Positions 4,288 through 5,369 of a DNA stretch of 5,369 bases are shown one piece after another. This stretch comes from Burkholderiales bacterium (GTDB lineage: Bacteria > Pseudomonadota > Gammaproteobacteria > Burkholderiales > Burkholderiaceae_E). Both the position numbers and the translations under genes were made by a program. Every line of letters begins with the position of its first letter. Position 1 is the first letter of the stretch. The stretch lies in NCBI GenBank assembly GCA_020348765.1, contig CP070753.1, positions 286,953-292,321 on the forward strand. Reading direction: 5' to 3'. The notes under the pieces are model-generated. The model was not told the DNA's origin. It did not search any database and worked only from the letters and a program-made list of their open reading frames with translations.

Positions 4288-5369
4288 TTGCTCGCTCCAT
4301 TGCGGGCCGCGTCGTGCAGCGCCGCCTTGCGGCCGAACACGGCGCCCTTGAGCACCGAGGTCGAGCCGACATAGGTCTTGTAGTACAGGCCAACGGTCTC
4401 GCCGGCCGCGTACAGCCCCGGAATCGGCTCGCCGTCCATGTTGATGACCCGGGCGTCGGAATCGACCGCCAGGCCGCCGAACGTGAACGTGTTGGCCGCT
4501 GTCACCGGCCAGCACCGATAAGGCGGACGATCGATGCGGCGCGCCCAGTTCGACTTCGGCGGGTCGAGCTCGCGCGTGGCCAGGCCGTCGGGCGCGAGCG
4601 GCTTGAACGCGCCGTCGCCGCAGGCCCGGTTGTACTCGGCCACCGTGCGCTCCAGCGCCGCGGCCGGCACCCCGATGCCCTCGGCGAGCGCGCCGATCGT
4701 CGCGGCCTCGATCGGGGGCTCGTCCGAGCGCATTCCCGTGCGCCAGTTCGGGACCTCGTCCAGTCCGGCGTCGAAGATCGAGTAGGCGATGCCGCCGGCC
4801 TGCAGGTTGATCAGCCGCGTGACCGCCTCGTAGTGCGCATCGATCGGGCCCCGCGCCTCGTCGGTGAACCGCTGGCCGGCGCTGTTGACCAGGATCCCGT
4901 AGCAGAAGATGAAGTTGGCCGGCTCGGGTGCGCCCGAGCGCGGATCGATCGGCTCGGCATGGAACTCGCCGAAGTCTCCGCGTGGTGCCGCACCGATCGC
5001 GAGCGCCATCCGGATGCCCTCGCCCTTGTTGTAGTAGCCGCCGCGGGCGATCGGGCGCATCGCGAGCGCCTGGCGCCCGAAGTACTGCGCGAGCATCTCG
5101 TGATTGCCCTGGAAGCCGCCGCTCGCGAGCACCACGCCGCGCGCGCCGAACTCGCGCAGCGCGTTGTCGCGGCCGACCGCGCGCAGCCCGACCACGGCGC
5201 CCCGAGCATCCTGGATCAGGCTGCGGGCCGTGGTCTCGTAGAAGAATTCGACGCCGGCTTTCTCGGCGCGCTCGCCGAGCGCCTCGACGATCGCCCAGCC
5301 ACCGCCGACCGGCGCCATGCGGGAGGTCGACTGGGTCAGGAACGGCGTCGTCACGTAATCGAAGCGCAC
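4284..5369 (-). CDS. FAD-dependent dehydrogenase, fumarate reductase/TcuA-like (5' end outside window)
   Basis: This is probably an FAD-binding oxidoreductase of the fumarate reductase/succinate dehydrogenase flavoprotein family, closest in feel to tricarballylate dehydrogenase (TcuA), which makes a C=C bond next to carboxylates. Visible are 361 residues ending in a TGA. Family landmarks, numbered from the window edge, are LASGGF (81-86), the segment GGYYNKGEGIRMAL after it, RFTDEA, FTFGGL (295-300) and the C-terminal FAD-contact motif GLYAAGE (318-324), followed by a Gly/Ser-rich stretch and GAVFGR. The N-terminal Rossmann GxGxxG segment expected about 100-140 residues upstream is absent, so the gene runs off the right edge; the GTG at the edge is most likely an internal valine. 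No signal peptide can be judged. Its stop overlaps the next gene's start (ATGA), which suggests translational coupling. The substrate is not determined; a ketosteroid-dehydrogenase-like role is a less likely alternative. Confidence is high for the family and low for the substrate. Confidence 0.88.
   Translation of the reverse strand: MRFDYVTTPFLTQSTSRMAPVGGGWAIVEALGERAEKAGVEFFYETTARSLIQDARGAVVGLRAVGRDNALREFGARGVVLASGGFQGNHEMLAQYFGRQALAMRPIARGGYYNKGEGIRMALAIGAAPRGDFGEFHAEPIDPRSGAPEPANFIFCYGILVNSAGQRFTDEARGPIDAHYEAVTRLINLQAGGIAYSIFDAGLDEVPNWRTGMRSDEPPIEAATIGALAEGIGVPAAALERTVAEYNRACGDGAFKPLAPDGLATRELDPPKSNWARRIDRPPYRCWPVTAANTFTFGGLAVDSDARVINMDGEPIPGLYAAGETVGLYYKTYVGSTSVLKGAVFGRKAALHDAARNGASK
4294..4298 (-). 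promoter_or_regulatory. Shine-Dalgarno of the racemase-like gene
   Basis: On the minus strand the bases read GGAGC, with the GGAG seven bases before the ATG at 4287 and inside the last codons of the upstream flavoprotein. With the ATGA overlap it fixes this start and argues against the longer upstream-open frame. Confidence 0.7.

Noticed and set aside
4288..4515. N-terminal extension of 76 residues on the racemase-like protein
   Set aside because: The extension overlaps the flavoprotein C-terminus in another frame, is Arg/Gly-rich, and matches nothing in the family; the ATG at 4287 has a ribosome site and an ATGA overlap.
5367..5369. GTG at the right edge as the true start of the flavoprotein
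   Set aside because: The FAD-binding Rossmann N-terminus required by the family would be missing, so this is most likely an internal Val codon and the gene continues beyond the window.

Overview
The window is a single unidirectional run of six protein-coding genes, all on the minus strand, so it reads from right to left. It is very GC-rich (about two thirds G+C by eye), with a strong G/C bias at third codon positions. Coding density is close to total: the longest non-coding gaps are about 104 and 82 bases. Base composition and this gene mix (a TcuA-like flavoprotein, an Asp/Glu/hydantoin-racemase relative, an HMG-CoA-lyase relative, MaoC hydratase subunits and an acyl-CoA ligase) are what I would expect in a Burkholderiales-type betaproteobacterium (Bordetella/Achromobacter/Cupriavidus-like). 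That assignment is inference: there is no rRNA, tRNA or taxonomic marker here.

Layout in transcription order. (1) 5369-4284: C-terminal 361 residues of an FAD-dependent fumarate reductase/tricarballylate dehydrogenase-like flavoprotein, cut by the right edge. (2) 4287-3481: 268-aa Asp/Glu/hydantoin racemase superfamily protein, joined to gene 1 by an ATGA overlap. (3) 82-base gap with a GC-rich stem-loop. (4) 3398-2421: 325-aa HMG-CoA lyase-like TIM-barrel enzyme. (5) 104-base gap with two stem-loops. (6) 2316-1777 and 1771-1268: two adjacent small hotdog-fold MaoC-type proteins, probably subunits of one hydratase. (7) 1275-1: AMP-forming acyl-CoA synthetase, 425 residues visible, cut by the left edge and overlapping the preceding gene by 8 bases.

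Together the genes look like a catabolic module for a carboxylic acid: CoA activation (ligase), introduction of a double bond (flavoprotein), hydration (MaoC pair), then retro-aldol/Claisen-type C-C cleavage (HMGL-like lyase), with a racemase-fold enzyme that could isomerise or decarboxylate an intermediate. The logic parallels itaconate, mesaconate or 3-methylglutaconyl-CoA breakdown. However, several family-defining residues are changed: Asp to Glu in the HMGL metal motif, loss of the second racemase cysteine, Gly to Ala in the ligase P-loop, and Asp to Asn in the hydratase motif. I therefore suspect a non-standard substrate and do not assign one. I see no mobile element, CRISPR array, RNA gene or recognisable promoter.
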